Shown: positions 33,536 to 46,319, counted from the first letter of the stretch. The stretch: DNA of 64,000 bases from Ectobius pallidus (GCA_964059195.1 CAXKWD010000009.1:43619160-43683159); one strand, 5' to 3'. The notes: generated from the letters alone by a model not told the origin. Program-made: numbers and translations.

Positions 33536-34535
33536 TTTACAACTATAGTTTACTGCCATTCTAATCTCCATTGATCTTCTTAGTAAAATAAATAATATTT
33601 TTATAAGTAGATATTATCTACTCTAGAACAAGATCCATCAAGTCTAGTGAAACCAGCATAAGAAATGTGGTGTCATGAGCCTCGCGAGCCATGGAGTGGG
33701 ATTCCTCGACTTCCATTTCATTACGTTGGGTCCCAGGAGCCATCCATCCCCCTCCATTTTGTCTCTTCAGCCCCCTCTCGCTTAAAACATGCTGCCGGGA
33801 CTATGTTCCAATTCAAAAGGGAAGGCTGCTTTAAAGATTATATCCAGAGTGCAAGACGAACTTTGACATTTTAAATTCAGATATAGGCAGGCATAGGCCT
33901 CCCAGCTTTAACGAAGGAATTTAAATTTTATTTATTTTAATACACGATGCAAGTTCAGATTCCCTTGATAGGAACTATACACATAACTTGAAATCAGTTC
34001 GATGTTGCAGGAGCCGAAAGAGGTTTAGTACCGGTACTTTTCCTTGTGAAATCCAGCTTCTTTCCCGTCCAGATCAGCATTTTATCTTTAAAGATAATTT
34101 TTTTATAAGGAAAACTCATTTCGTTGACACAATAAAGCCCTGCGTCTCTAGGTTTGTTATAGCCTACATAGCCTACTGAATGGTTAAAACAATCTCACTA
34201 ACATGTTGGAAGTATGTAACTCTGCAGATTTTAATAGCTTGTTTCTTCAGTAGAATCAAAGAAAAAAATACATTTTCTATTTTTACTTCGAGTGTTTATT
34301 TTTCTCAGAAAACCATTGTCTTGGAGACATTTAATTGTTCTCTAACAATTTTCGCTAGTGCTTGATTCATTTACAATAAGCTTCCTGTCTCAAAAGCATT
34401 TCGACGGTATCGTAATTCAGAGAAATCGCAATTTAGCCTACAATGAAATGTTTGTGCTCTCCTATTTTACTTTCTTCTATTACGAGCACACTAGCAATAT
34501 TTTATTCTAGTACGATTATAAAAAGAAATAGGTAC
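33536..34535. other. Unassigned stretch
   Basis: No gene or repeat recognised. Short open frames at 33665-33874 and 33988-34179 match nothing I know. Confidence 0.4.
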
Positions 34536-34539
34536 ACCG

Positions 34540-34760
34540 TAGGGCAGTTGGTTGAGGCACTGCACTACAGACTAGAAGGTCGCGGGTTAGGTTCCCATTG
34601 AGGTCTTTGGGATTTTTCAATTGGCCTAATTCTTCTGGTAGCACTATGACCTGGTATTGACTTAACCTTTAAGAGAAATATAAGGACATATTTTCATAAT
34701 GGCGCCCGGTGCTTATGGCTTGACAACATTAGCTTACAGCTACAACCTTCATCTTAGAAT
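34540..34760 (+). repeat. tRNA-like SINE, family E
   Basis: GGGCAGTTGGTTGAGGCACT, then CACTACAGACTAGAAGGTCG and CGGGTTAGGTTCCCATTGAG give a tRNA-like A/B box pair (the B box GGTTAGGTTCC is decayed). A body follows with ATGGCGCCCGGTGCTTATGG. One copy only in the window, so family status is inferred from its structure. Confidence 0.5.
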
Positions 34761-35034
34761 GTGGGCTATACAAATCTAAGAGACTCGACCTCCTCAAACC
34801 CTAAAGACCTTTACGGCCTGTATAGGGATCACTTTACATTATTTTTTACGATTCAAAAAATAGTTTTAAGTTCCTCAATTACAGTATCGCTGAATACATG
34901 GAAAGAAATGAAGGCTATTCTAAAAATATTATTTTTATACGGAACAGTGAGGTGTAAATAACTTTGTAGCAATTAACAGAACACATTTTTTAACTCCTTA
35001 CAGGGATCTTGAGCGGAATCATGGAATCATGAAT

Positions 35035-35330
35035 CGTGAGCACACCAAAAAAGTTAACATTGGTAATAGCCAATCAGATGAGCAGGGACTGTTTCACCGC
35101 ACAGTATTTTACAGTTTGAGTTAGTACAAGCCATGTCATTGGCTGACGTTTTCCATAACTCCACCCGTATTAAGCCATTCGCTTTTTCCGACGGTGTACT
35201 ACGTAAGATAATACCACGGTGGTTTGACTCTGCCTTCTATGGAAATGTGGCGGTACACACCAAGATTTGAACCCGGGATCGCTTGCACTGTGCGCACAAA
35301 CGCTAAGCAAGGGATGTATAATCGATAAAT
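35035..35330 (-). repeat. Decayed tRNA-like SINE
   Basis: On the minus strand, GCTTAGCGTTTGTGCGCACA, then GTGCAAGCGATCCCGGGTTC and AAATC form a tRNA-like unit with a good B box (GGGTTCAAATC) and a weak A box. The adjoining 200 bp (GCCAATCAGATGAGCAGGGA and so on) may be its body. Confidence 0.45.
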
Positions 35331-37030
35331 TTCAAATATTCAGTATTTGTATATTCTGACAATTGGGGTCTTAGCAAGAAAAGGTATTATTACGTATGTT
35401 AAATTAATATCCAATATCAGCACAACATAAGTCTGCTTCGAAAACTACGGTTGAAGTTTACTCTTCGTGTCTAGACTTAAACTATGAGTTCCTCATTTAA
35501 AAATGCTGATTTGGAGACTTTGTAGGCTAGGGAGGTCTCGAAAATGTTCTCATACAGTTCAGGCCAACCGAGGAAGCCTTGAATAAAGAAGTAGCACCCC
35601 GTGAACAAAACCGTCGTTAACGGTTGTCAAAGTTATCATGCATCCAGCCTTTCCATCTTCCAATGAATCGACAGAGTTGATGGAGAGTTAGACTATGGCA
35701 CGGAATTTAATTTTAAGTATCTTGTAAATCACTTTTTTAGGTTTAGGTTTATATACTCATATTGGATAGACCCCCAGTAACCTTAGCATGCGGACCATTG
35801 TTTGAACATCTACATTCAGTGTGCGGAAACTGTGGTGTCTCCAGAGGACACCGAAACGTTTCCTATTTCCTGAAACAAAGCAGGGTAAAAATAAAATCCC
35901 TTTAATTTCACTGTAGATTAGGTACGTAGAAGAAAGGAGTAGGGGGCAATTTTAAGGCAACATTTTAATTAATGTGTGGGAGACGAGTTAGCATACGAAT
36001 TCAGTCCCCGAATTAAATTCCGAACGTGCTCTGTATGCTGAGGGCTCTTGATGACAATCATAAGAGTGCTGACGCTTTTCTTGGGCATGGTCCTCTTTTT
36101 CTGCAGATGTTCGCACTGTCTAAAGCACAATTATGTAAAAGATTCTTTTGAGAAAAGGAGAATACTAAATGAGGGCCATTCTAGTAAATATAATGTAAGC
36201 TAATTTTGCCTCTTTTTATATTTTCTGTAACATGATAGAGGAAAGCAAAAGGGTTGGTGAGATTCAGAAACGAATCGTAAGAATTGCTTGTTAAAATGTG
36301 AAGAAAGCAAAAGAAAAGGAAGGCTGATTGCACCGTAAAAAGATAGTTTACGATGGAAGCCTTCATAAGCTGAAGTAATTTTGCGGATTAAAACTTGAGG
36401 TTGTACTTTCCCCGCATGCTTACTTAAAGATAATATCGGTCTTAAAATTTTACAGCTTGCCTAAACTTTTAACTATCTTAAATAATGAATATTATGATCT
36501 TAATTTAGCTTTGCCGTTCAGTAACAGCATGTGTTCTTTTGAGGGCGAGAAGGAGAAGTAAATGGAAATATAGGGTAAAGAGTAATTTAAAGGAAAGTGG
36601 AAAATACATATAAAATAATTTAGCTATATAGCTCTTCTCCTTGTAATCTATATAATAACTTATAAAAATTCACGAGGGGTTGAGTGATCATAATGGACGC
36701 ATTAAAAAATATATTAAATAATAACATCAGGTAAACTCATGTAACACATTTTCAGATGGAGTTAATAGCACATATATTTTCAGAAACTATTGAGTTTTAG
36801 ACTACGTTTTTGAGAAAGTTTTATAAGTATATGTGAAGGAATAAGTGGGGTAACTAGAACATTAACAGAACTAATTTGCAGCAAATTCTTCACGTTAACA
36901 ATAAGCCTTTACATTATTTTTTGTTAAAACATCTGAAGCCGTACAAAATACTTTGTCAGAAAATGTCAAACTTTATTTCGGAGAGGAAAAATTACAAACT
37001 TTAACTTTTTGGAATTTTCCCTCCGGTTAT
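35331..37030. other. Unassigned stretch
   Basis: Nothing recognised. AT-rich, only short frames. Confidence 0.4.
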
Positions 37031-38970
37031 AGTCCGAAAGCTATAAGTTTATAAGTTTGCCATATTTCAAGTTTCTAGTTCATCTGGAAGTGAGTAAACA
37101 TCAATATTACTAAGTCAATGATTTAGATTGTCGTAGCTGTGAATGACATTAAGGCAATCCATCCATATTTATAGAGCAGCTATTAACACCAAATTTTGCA
37201 CGCTTATGGCTGTTGTATGTACTAATATTCCTGCCAAATGTTGCGATTTTATCTGCCCTATAAGTGTGTCAAAATTACATATTGTGAGGCAAATATTCAA
37301 AATTTACTTAGAATCAAAATTTTAACTCAATATAAGGTATAACCGATGGAGATACGACTAAAAGCCATAGGACCTAACTTGTAAATCTGTAAACATCCGT
37401 TACTGCTGGTGCAATCAGTTTTTTTATAGCTCATTCTCCAGAAACGGGGCATTTTATGTAACTGGCGAATATTAAGTGTACTTATGAATAATATTATGCT
37501 GTTTCATTCTCATGGTAACTAACTTTTGTGTCTCTCCGTTGATAAGAATTTATTTCTGAGCTGTTTTATATGCTCAAAATCAACTCCACGGAATGAAACC
37601 AGCTAAAAATCAGATCTTCGAAATATAATATTCTCAATTAGAATATTTAGTTTTCTTAATGTAACCTTTTTTTCCTGAAGTCTATGCTATATTCAAACAC
37701 ATGTATTATTGGAAACTGTTATAAAGCTTACTAATTTCTGGAATTTTTCCGGAAGTATGAAACCCATTTTTATGTCAACTCCATGGACAAAGGAAAATTT
37801 GGAATTTAATCATATATTGGTTTCTCTGAATGCAAGGAGAAATACATCCAAAATAGTGTCGGCCACATTGTTTATTCTTGTTATGAAAGAAACCACATGC
37901 TGATCCAATGTACGATTTTATTGCAGATTAAAACATAATTCCAGGCATGTCACACTTATTCATCATCAACTCCATGCCATAAATAAAAACTATGTTATTC
38001 AAGTTTTATTTTTTATTTTTTAAATAATCATACAAAACGTTGTTCTGATTGTGTAAACAAACCATTGATATCCTAACCTAACTCTTGGAGACATATGCAA
38101 GCTTTAACTAGAAATTCGTCAACTCCATGGACATCACCTCCATGGAATAAATCACCAATTCCATAAAATAAAATAATTTTTTATAATTTTTTTTTTGCTT
38201 ACTGAAAACTTCTATTTCTTTTATTGGTTGCCTATTATGAAAATAATATTAAACATATTATTTACCAGTTTTTTGAGGAGGGAGGGGGCTACTACATTGA
38301 AATATTATAATGGTTTCTTATGCCTAATTCAAGTGTTAAATTAAGAAATGATAAAATTAATATTGAGCTCGACTATTAAGTTAAGGTAATTAATTTCACT
38401 CTACACTTCTAAAATATATAAACAAAGTTACACATATTTCAGAAAAAATATTTTTAAAGAATTATAAGCTGAAATGCCCCATTCTCCAGAAATGGGGCAG
38501 ACTTGCCGTTTAGCTACTACTAGCCTTCAATGAATCTCTACATAGACCGTAAAGTTTCGTCCGCCATTTTGAGTGTTTTTTCGGAGGTAAAAACAAAAAA
38601 TCAGATCTTTTTCTAACATTTCCTCTCTTAGCTATAAGCTATAAGTATGCCAAATTTCAAGTTTCTGGCTCATCTGGAAGTGAGCAAACACTTATGTCAA
38701 TGAGTGAGTTAGCCACGCGGCTTTGAAGTATAGCGATGATTTGCTATTTTTAACCGGTAGGCCTACCGGTCAACCGATCTGGTCCATATTCAACGGGCTT
38801 CGTCCTATGAGAGTTAAGTGCGCATGCTAAGTTTCATAAAAATCTGATAAAGCATATTCAAGTTAGCCTATCGCGCGCACAGACATACGGACAGACGGAC
38901 GAACAGACAGATGGACAGACATTTTTTCCATTTACCATACAATCGTAGAAAGTGCCATTCTGGCACTTAG
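37030..38970 (-). repeat. Composite hairpin-headed repeat with internal direct repeats
   Basis: At the right end, read on the minus strand, an 8-bp hairpin (AAGTGCCA, GAA, TGGCACTT) is followed by a GTCTGTCC/GTCTGTTCGTCC box (38880-38925) and TTTTTATGAAACTTAGCATG. Blocks near 37040-37120 and 38625-38710 are direct repeats (TTTCAAGTTTCTAGTTCATC against TTTCAAGTTTCTGGCTCATC). CATTCTCCAGAAACGGGGCA-like blocks recur at about 37430 and 38480. TCAACTCCATGGA-like motifs recur at 37580, 37775, 37965 and 38119. Architecture resembles the GC-hairpin repeats. Confidence 0.6.
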
Positions 38971-38989
38971 TAATCTACGAGGGATAGCG

Positions 38990-39685
38990 CATAAGTCATA
39001 ACATCCATGCGGGACTGTATCATGCCACTCTAATGTATTGCAGTAGTTGGAAGCACGGAAACTCATATACCCACTCCATGATCCTTTTAAGTTCAGTATG
39101 GATTGGCATTATTCTCCATAGCTTCCATCAGCACCTTGTGGTATTCTCTGATATTTCTCCCACGGATAGTGAATATTTTGACGTAAGAATGCGGTACTGC
39201 GGTTGACTCACAACTAAATTATCATCGTGTCTATTCGTATAACTATATATTACAGGCTGCCAAAATGATATGTCCATATACTAGAGCTGTCATACCCTCC
39301 CGTGATATATAAAGTTCATGGTAAAAAATATACCATTGCCATATTCTGAGGAAAAATATAGCTGCCACGACAAGGATGGAATGATTACCATTTATCTGTT
39401 ACGGCTTTAATCACGCCACAAAGGATGTATTTAGGCTATGTTCGAGATTATGTTTTTAATTTAGCTGTGTTTGTACTCCTTTTAGGTGTGAGGCCATATC
39501 AGGAGTTCGGGATTTGTGTCTATAGAGTAGGGTAGGACAAGGAACTATTGATTGTCAATTGTTTCTATTATTGATGTAATTTGTTGGAGTAAATTTTAAC
39601 TGATATTAATTTAAATGGGTATGATACAATATGAAATGTTGAGGATAATTCATGATAAGTATATATCCAATTCGGCATTAACTTT
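38990..39685. other. Unassigned stretch
   Basis: Nothing recognised. Confidence 0.4.
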
Positions 39686-39689
39686 ACGA

Positions 39690-39805
39690 CTGGGAAAACT
39701 ATGGAAAACCCATGTAAAATTGACGGCTAAGGGCTTTGAACCTGGAACCTCCCGAATGCGAGCTCAAAACGTTACCATCTCGGCCACCTCGTTCAGTCCG
39801 ACATG
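39690..39805 (-). repeat. tRNA-derived SINE, family C, copy 2
   Basis: On the minus strand: CGAGGTGGCCGAGATGGTAA, then GCATTCGGGAGGTTCCAGGT and TCAAAGCCCTTAGCCGTCAA, then TTTTACATGGGTTTTCCATA. It shares head, B box region and 3' CAATTT..TTTTC.ATAGTTT segment with the copy at 20893. An apparent open frame across it is not a gene. Confidence 0.7.
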
Positions 39806-40226
39806 TTTTATTCATTGCAAAAATTGTCAGTCTGAGACAGGAAATTTGTACTAGAGTTTGGGGAATCGATCCCGGTCAAAATCTATGTAAGTTACTTGCA
39901 CTTAAGTGACAGTCCCATGTCTGTGAGTATGAGAGAAAGAAGCGCAAATAAGAAAGGGGAGGAAGGAGGAAAGAAGGGAGGGAAATAGAGAGATGGAGGA
40001 ACGCACTCTCTACCAGTAATGTGTAATAAAATATTCCAATAGATTTTTTATCCTCATTTCCCTATTTCCAAGCATTTGCTTAAGCCTACATTAATATGTA
40101 CAAAAATAGAAGTGTGTACTGTTTTCCGAAACTTTCGTTTCATATGTTTGTTATAATCTGCAGTTGTGTACTTCTTCCCACATCGGTGTGCCGCCTTGGG
40201 TTTCTATATTACTTCAGTATTATATA

Positions 40227-40719
40227 CAGAGTGTCTACATCGAGATGTCCTTATTTTGATTAAGTTAGTAATAGTAAGTGCATTTTTGCTCAGGTTTGAC
40301 TTTATTGTTGAGTAGAACAAGAGTTGAAATTGCAGCCTAAATTTTGTCACAACCAACATTTGACGGTGTTTTGCGCTGTTATCAATGGACAAGTCAGAAC
40401 TAAAAAGTACCCAAATGTGAGGTATTTCGGTGTAGACACCTGTGAATTGGCCTTCATTCTCCTGACATAAATCCCTCGGATTTCTTTTTGTGAAAATACA
40501 TAAAGGACAGAGTATTGGAGTGGACCTGGACATAAATCGAATATAGGCCTAATATTATTCATTCTTCGTGTAACCGCAAGGGCTCACGTGGAAGTGTTGT
40601 GATTTTATATAAAAACTTAATAATTAGAACGACTTAGGTTTGGGAATAAAATTTTCCTGTTTTGATTTATATTGAATTGGAAGCAATATAAAATTAGGCA
40701 TTTCGTTGTAAACACTCTG
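40227..40719 (+). mobile_element. Short mariner-like element (493 bp) with a transposase scrap
   Basis: TA lies at 40225-40226 and 40720-40721. The left end CAGAGTGTCTACATCGAGAT and the right end (inward) CAGAGTGTTTACAACGAAAT are inverted repeats. Inside, the plus strand reads SPDINPSDFFL, stop, KYIKDRVLEW (about 40460-40510), with NWP just upstream in another frame. This is the third-catalytic-Asp block SPDLNPxDFFLWGxxKxxV of the IS630-Tc1-mariner group. The rest of the enzyme is gone. Confidence 0.82.
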
Positions 40720-40724
40720 TATAA

Positions 40725-41905
40725 TAACAGTAAAAAAAAAAAATTGGGAAATCCCGATAAAACATTAGTTAGATTACATTTATGTTTTCATCACAACTTG
40801 CACATAGGATTGTTCGGGATTCGAATCTGGTTCGCCTCTCACAATCTTCTGTTTTCTTCAAATTTCGTTTTGTAGAACTCGCTAATCGAAGCTCGCGATC
40901 ATCTGATTTGACCGAATTCAATTTGGATACCCTGGAATTGAAATGCATTGCGATCTCATACTTTGTCAAATATTCATTTTGAAGTGCACGAGATTCGAAA
41001 CCGGATAGCACTGCTCCACAGAAGGATCGTTAATTGATTTAATGAACGAATAAGTTAAATTCAACATCAGTTATCTGTACAATTTGATACTGAGGATAAC
41101 ACAAAACAGCTGAGCGGTTGGGAAAGAGATAGAAAAAAATATATAGAGGACAGGAAGAGAGAGGAGTAGAGGCCGGAACGTCTGTGTCTGTGCAACTTTT
41201 ATGAGTCTGCAAACATCAAAGAAAAACACAAACCAATAAATGTGGCTCTGATGTCTGGTTGTGGTCCAGGTTTTTATGGCGCTGCCTCACCTACTGAGTA
41301 AGCAAAAAGAGAAACAAAATGCAGATACGTACAGAATGCATGAATGGAGGAAACTCGTAACTCAAAAATGTAGAAACCTCAAATGCGCCATCATTCATAT
41401 CTAGTTCCATAGCTTTTCTTTCCTTTCTAATGTCCAGCAACGTTCGTCTTCAAAGGGATATGTTCGTTTTATTATTCGTTTTTATATTAGCTATCGGTTG
41501 ATGTTATTTACTCTGCATCAATACGAACCGAAGTTTGCTTCGATCTACGTGTACGAAATAGAGCAGTCTACATGAAAACGACAAACGTATTGTACAGTAT
41601 AGACATATTCCTCAACTAGACCAGATTAGTCACGCTTTAGAATTGTTTAATGTATTAAATACAAGATTTGTTTGCGAGTAGGTTATGTTTGGGAAACGAG
41701 CCCGTGAGGGCGAGTGTAACAATCCTATGAACATAATAAAATTACTTCACCACGTTAACTTATCATACACTATTTTTAGACATCCGTAAGAATTTTGAAA
41801 ATACATTTATTTTAATAAATATAATAATAGAGAAGGTTCGCACATTGTTCATTAGTTACTGTCCTGTATTACATAAGCTGCTATCGTGATCACTCTTTTT
41901 CTACA
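40725..41905. other. Unassigned stretch
   Basis: No gene recognised. Includes a purine-rich run at 41110-41170. Confidence 0.4.
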
Positions 41906-41910
41906 CACTT

Positions 41911-42155
41911 CTATATGGTAACGAGACACTGGTCACCGCACAATTCACATATGCACTTATTGTCCGGGTCGTGGAACTTCTTGTTGCTGCAGATCTTCGC
42001 ATGGAACCCGTGCACTGCCATTCTTGTCGCCACATGCCGCAGTTCCTGGTTCGACTCCCGCCATCCAGTTGACATGACCGCTTCTGTCGTGTAAAATTCC
42101 TGCCAAATCTCTTCTACCTTTTTCTCTTCTACCTTTAATAAATATCACATAATCT
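41911..42155 (-). pseudogene. Coding-like fragment ending in a cysteine cluster, unidentified
   Basis: On the minus strand an open frame of about 78 codons follows a stop near 42158. It contains VEEIWQEFYTTEAVMSTGWR, ESNQELRHVATRMAVHGFH, AKICSNKKFHDPDNK and CICELCGDQC, then a stop at 41911-41913. Four cysteines in CxCxxCGxxC spacing plus H and C upstream suggest a small zinc-binding end. GC content is higher than the surroundings. I have seen HGFHxKICSxKxFHxPD-like text in repetitive insect sequence and suspect a transposable-element protein, but cannot name the family. There is an internal Met (MSTGWRES), but no upstream exon was traced. Confidence 0.45.
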
Positions 42156-42727
42156 AGCTGTGCTCGCGGTCTACCATCTCGTTTGTACATGCGCAAACAG
42201 AGATTATTGATTTTCTAGGACGCTGCTGCCAACGTACGAGCATTAGTCGACCCAACATGTATGACTGCTTTTGCAAGTAGCGTGAGAAATTTAACATCTA
42301 AAAAGACGTAATTACTGAGTCTATTTAAGGATCACATGCAGTTATTCTTAACTAAAAGAGTTAACTACGGCCGAAGTAATAATTTTTGACATTGGAGTTC
42401 CATAAAGATTTTTTTGAACTTACACTGGATGCCAAGCGGGGCATCTCAAGTATAATTCGAGAAGAAAAATTCTTGAAAGTGAGTACTTATTTAGAACTTT
42501 ATCGGAAAATTCCATGAAAAAGTTAACTTTTGACTCTTAATATAAAAGTATGTTTACAGATAAAGTGAATGCCTAAATTGGAGCTCCTATATTCATATTT
42601 CATGACATTGGCCAAGCCCAATCTTTTATCATTATTTCTTTCAGTTGGCAGCACTGTAATTCATTATTGCTACCATTCCCCTATGACACTTCAGATGTCA
42701 CAGTTATTTACACAGGGAAATGTTTTT

Positions 42728-43400
42728 GAAGTGAAACTTCTTTAACCGCGGTAGGGGTAAATCGAGAGCTTGTGTAACGCTCAAAATCGTCACGAAATTA
42801 GTGTCACGCTCAAAATCGTCACGAAATTAGTGAGGTGTGACGGAACGGACTTCACAGAAAACAATCAACTCAATGATTAAGCTTATCCAAAATTTAAAAA
42901 ATAAAAAAATTCAAAGATACAAAATTTAAAAAATCCAAAGTTAAAAAATCCAAATTGTCTATATTAAAAAATTCTAAGATCCAAAATTAAAAGTAAAAAA
43001 ATCAAAAATTTAAAAAATAAAAAAATTCAAAACTAAAAAATCTAAATATCCAAAATTTAAAAAATAAAAAAATTTAAAATACTGTACAAAAATTCAAAAT
43101 TTAAAAAATAAAAAATCCAAAATTGAAAAATCTAAAATCCAAAATTATAAATTAAAAAAATTAAAAAATAAAAAAAAAATAAAAAATTCAAAGATCTAAA
43201 ATTTAAAAAATAAAAAATTCCAAAATTAAAAGAATTAAAAATAAAAAAAATTTAAAATCCAATATTTGAAAAGTCAAAAAACCCAATATTAAAAAGTCCA
43301 ACAATCCAAAATTGAAAAAATCCAATAATCCAAAATTGAAAAAATCCAAAAATTAAAATAAGTTTCACTTCTGTCGCGTGGCGTTCCACGCACACTTTTT
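42728..43400 (-). repeat. AT-rich degenerate array, copy 1 (minus orientation)
   Basis: Head (minus strand): hairpin GCGTGG-AACG-CCACGC at 43376-43391, then CGACAGAAGTGAAACTTATT. The body at 42880-43365 is a degenerate run of 'AAATTTTGGATTTTTTAA'-like words. The far end, 42728-42740, is GAAGTGAAACTTC in the opposite direction, so the copy is bounded by an inverted GAAGTGAAACTT. A 29-bp tandem duplication (ACGCTCAAAATCGTCACGAA) sits at 42777-42834. A larger copy in opposite orientation is at 49416. Confidence 0.8.
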
Positions 43401-44559
43401 TAAAATCATAATCTACGACGTACAAGAAGTATAGGCTAATCAGGAAATGTAAATACTTGAAACATATGAAGTTTTAGTAGTTTCAAATAAAATTGACGTC
43501 AGTAATGAAGCAGTTTCATTCTTATTGAATGTAACCCTACAAAGGAGATTTCTTGAAGTTAGTTGAATGTAACTGAAAGGCCTAGGAATAATATAATCGT
43601 TGAGAAGAAATTTATTATGTTATTAATTTATGATATAAAGAAACATATTTTATATAAACATCGTGAGATTGGGGTATACATGCACCCCACTTATTATAAA
43701 CTTATGGAGGGCTTGAAAATAAAAAGTGAGAAGAATTGAAAACGAACGTAAAATTCCAGGATATATGTGGGCGAGAATACTAAGATAGAAGAAGTCTTAG
43801 AGGCAAGACAGAAGAGATTCAACGCATTGGTGCAGTAATAACGTTAAAGTCTTGACGGAAGTAGCTATTTTGCTCCGGAACCGAGTTTGAAGTTGCTGTT
43901 CAAGTGGCGTGGGTCGGTACGTGCTCGCTGAGCTGGTTTCTGTTGGTGAGGAAAAGGACGACACATTGTGACATCAGAATGGACAGGCGAAAATAAAAGC
44001 AGCGCATTTTACGGTCACATGATTGATGGCGTTCTAGTCTGCGGTTTCTATGGCCAGGTTAGCTCAGGTGGCATTGAACGTGTCCAGTAAAGGGCGTCAT
44101 GAAGTTTTACATACCTCAGGGGTCAATGGAATATGGTTTGCAGTGAGAAGATGTATTACATTTTTACTTTCTTTACCCCTCCCATAGTTGCTGTAGATAG
44201 TACAAGTATTGTGTTCGACCCTGAAGTTCGGTCGACTTTTCAGCATTAAGAGGATATAATCCAAGCTTACAATTTCAAAAGCTTACAATTTCAAAATGTT
44301 TCTCGCGATTTTGTTCATTTTCTACTTGACTCAGGAAGCATTTACCACAATAAACCCTAAAATTGTCAAAGCTGTAAATATGTTAGATCCTGAGGGGAAA
44401 AGGATAGGCTTATATTTGTGATTACTAATAGAATTCGTGGCATAAGGTTCTTGCGGTGCTGTTTTCAATTCCATGCTACGTTATAGTTAGATTTTATGTG
44501 ACTGTCATATTTAAAATTCTTAAAGTGTTCCATAAGCCTCTTGGTAATATAATATTTCA
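43401..44559. other. Unassigned stretch
   Basis: Between the AT-rich array and the palindrome. A GC-richer part at 43850-44110 has no recognised gene. Confidence 0.4.
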
Positions 44560-46319
44560 TGAATAGAAGTATTAAAATTAGCCTTATGCCCTCATTAATA
44601 AAGCAACACAAAGAAGTGAGCAATAACTTATGTGTGGAATATCTCGATAATATGTGATATACAGTATTAGATTGTATGTCAGAACAAATATGAATTAGGT
44701 TAAAATACCAGTACAGAATTAGTACATGGAATGATATGTCTAAAAAATTAAAACAAGTCAATTTAAAACGACGTATATTAAGCAAACAATCAAGCTTAGT
44801 GGAATAATTTAAAAAGTTACATATATGTTTTAATTAACCACGTCTAATAATATAAAAATAACTCACAAGAGATATACATTAGTTGTAAATTTAAAGTACA
44901 ATGGTACAGTTTATCTGAATAACCAATTTATCTGACCAAAAAGTTCAATATTGTGACATTCTTATGTTGACAGTGAATGACAAATTACACACTTTATAAA
45001 ATGGTTATTTATATCAAATTGTAGGACTACAGAACTTTTTTATGTGTTAAAAAATAGATACAATAAAAATTAATGCAGTCAAGTACACTGATACTATAGT
45101 CAATAGCTTATTTTGGTGATTCTAACCTTACTGGATTATAAGCGTGTTGATATACGTCTATGCAGATTTTTGTGGAAAAAAGCGTATTATATATTATTTG
45201 TATTGCTCTTACAGTTCTTATATAAAAACCAGTAATATTAAATATCTTCCAATATATCGTAGATATTCCACAAGTGATCTGATGAATCTGCAACTGTAGA
45301 TCGTATAGTTGGAGTGGTCGATCACTTCTTAGTTAAGTTGCTAATTATGTAGAGTAGATATGTACATTTCTGTATATGTATATACCATCTTCAGTCAAAA
45401 TAATCATAAAAACTTGTGTTTAGTTTAATGCTGTCATGTTGACTGCAAAAGCAATACTACACAAGTTTTTATGATTATTTTGACTGAAGATGGTATATAC
45501 ATATACAGAAATGTACATATCTACTCTACATAATTAGCAACTTAACTAAGAAGTGATCGACCACTCCAACTATACGATCTACAGTTGCAGATTCATCAGA
45601 TCACTTGTGGAATATCTACGATATATTGGAAGATATTTAATATTACTGGTTTTTATATAAGAACTGTAAGAGCAATACAAATAATATATAATACGCTTTT
45701 TTCCACAAAAATCTGCATAGACGTATATCAACACGCTTATAATCCAGTAAGGTTAGAATCACCAAAATAAGCTATTGACTATAGTATCAGTGTACTTGAC
45801 TGCATTAATTTTTATTGTATCTATTTTTTAACACATAAAAAAGTTCTGTAGTCCTACAATTTGATATAAATAACCATTTTATAAAGTGTGTAATTTGTCA
45901 TTCACTGTCAACATAAGAATGTCACAATATTGAACTTTTTGGTCAGATAAATTGGTTATTCAGATAAACTGTACCATTGTACTTTAAATTTACAACTAAT
46001 GTATATCTCTTGTGAGTTATTTTTATATTATTAGACGTGGTTAATTAAAACATATATGTAACTTTTTAAATTATTCCACTAAGCTTGATTGTTTGCTTAA
46101 TATACGTCGTTTTAAATTGACTTGTTTTAATTTTTTAGACATTATCATTCCATGTACTAATTCTGTACTGGTATTCTAAGCTAATTCATATTTGTTCTGA
46201 CATACAATCTAATACTGTATATCACATATTATCGAGATATTCCACACATAAGTTATTGCTCACTTCTTTGTGTTACTTTATTAATGAGGTCATAAGGCTA
46301 ATTTTAATACTTCTATTCA
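44560..46319. repeat. Near-perfect 1.76-kb palindrome, 39-bp spacer
   Basis: The left arm 44560-45419 and right arm 45459-46319 are inverted copies; the spacer is 45420-45458. By eye I count four substitutions and one 1-bp indel, all in the outermost 190 or so bp of the arms (around GCCTTATGCC, AAGCAACAC, GAATTAGGTTAAAATACC and GATATGTC on the left); the inner 670 or so bp look identical. The 61-codon open frames on both arms (minus 45108-45293, plus 45585-45770) are the same sequence and lack an ATG, so they are not genes. No terminal motif, target duplication or transposase was found. Confidence 0.95.

Noticed and set aside
44465..44785. 106-residue open frame on the minus strand overlapping the palindrome edge
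   Set aside because: The right-arm counterpart is interrupted by the few arm differences, composition is that of translated AT-rich DNA, and no family is recognisable.
45270..45330. Hammerhead ribozyme core (CTGATGA) in the palindrome
   Set aside because: No matching GAAA core and stems at the required distance were found.
45420..45458. Sequencing adapter as the palindrome spacer
   Set aside because: The 39-bp spacer does not resemble a hairpin adapter as far as I know, and the arms contain real differences; an assembly artefact is still listed as the first thing to test.
45108..45770. Identical 61-residue open frames on opposite strands
   Set aside because: They are the same palindrome sequence read from each arm, have no ATG, and resemble no protein.
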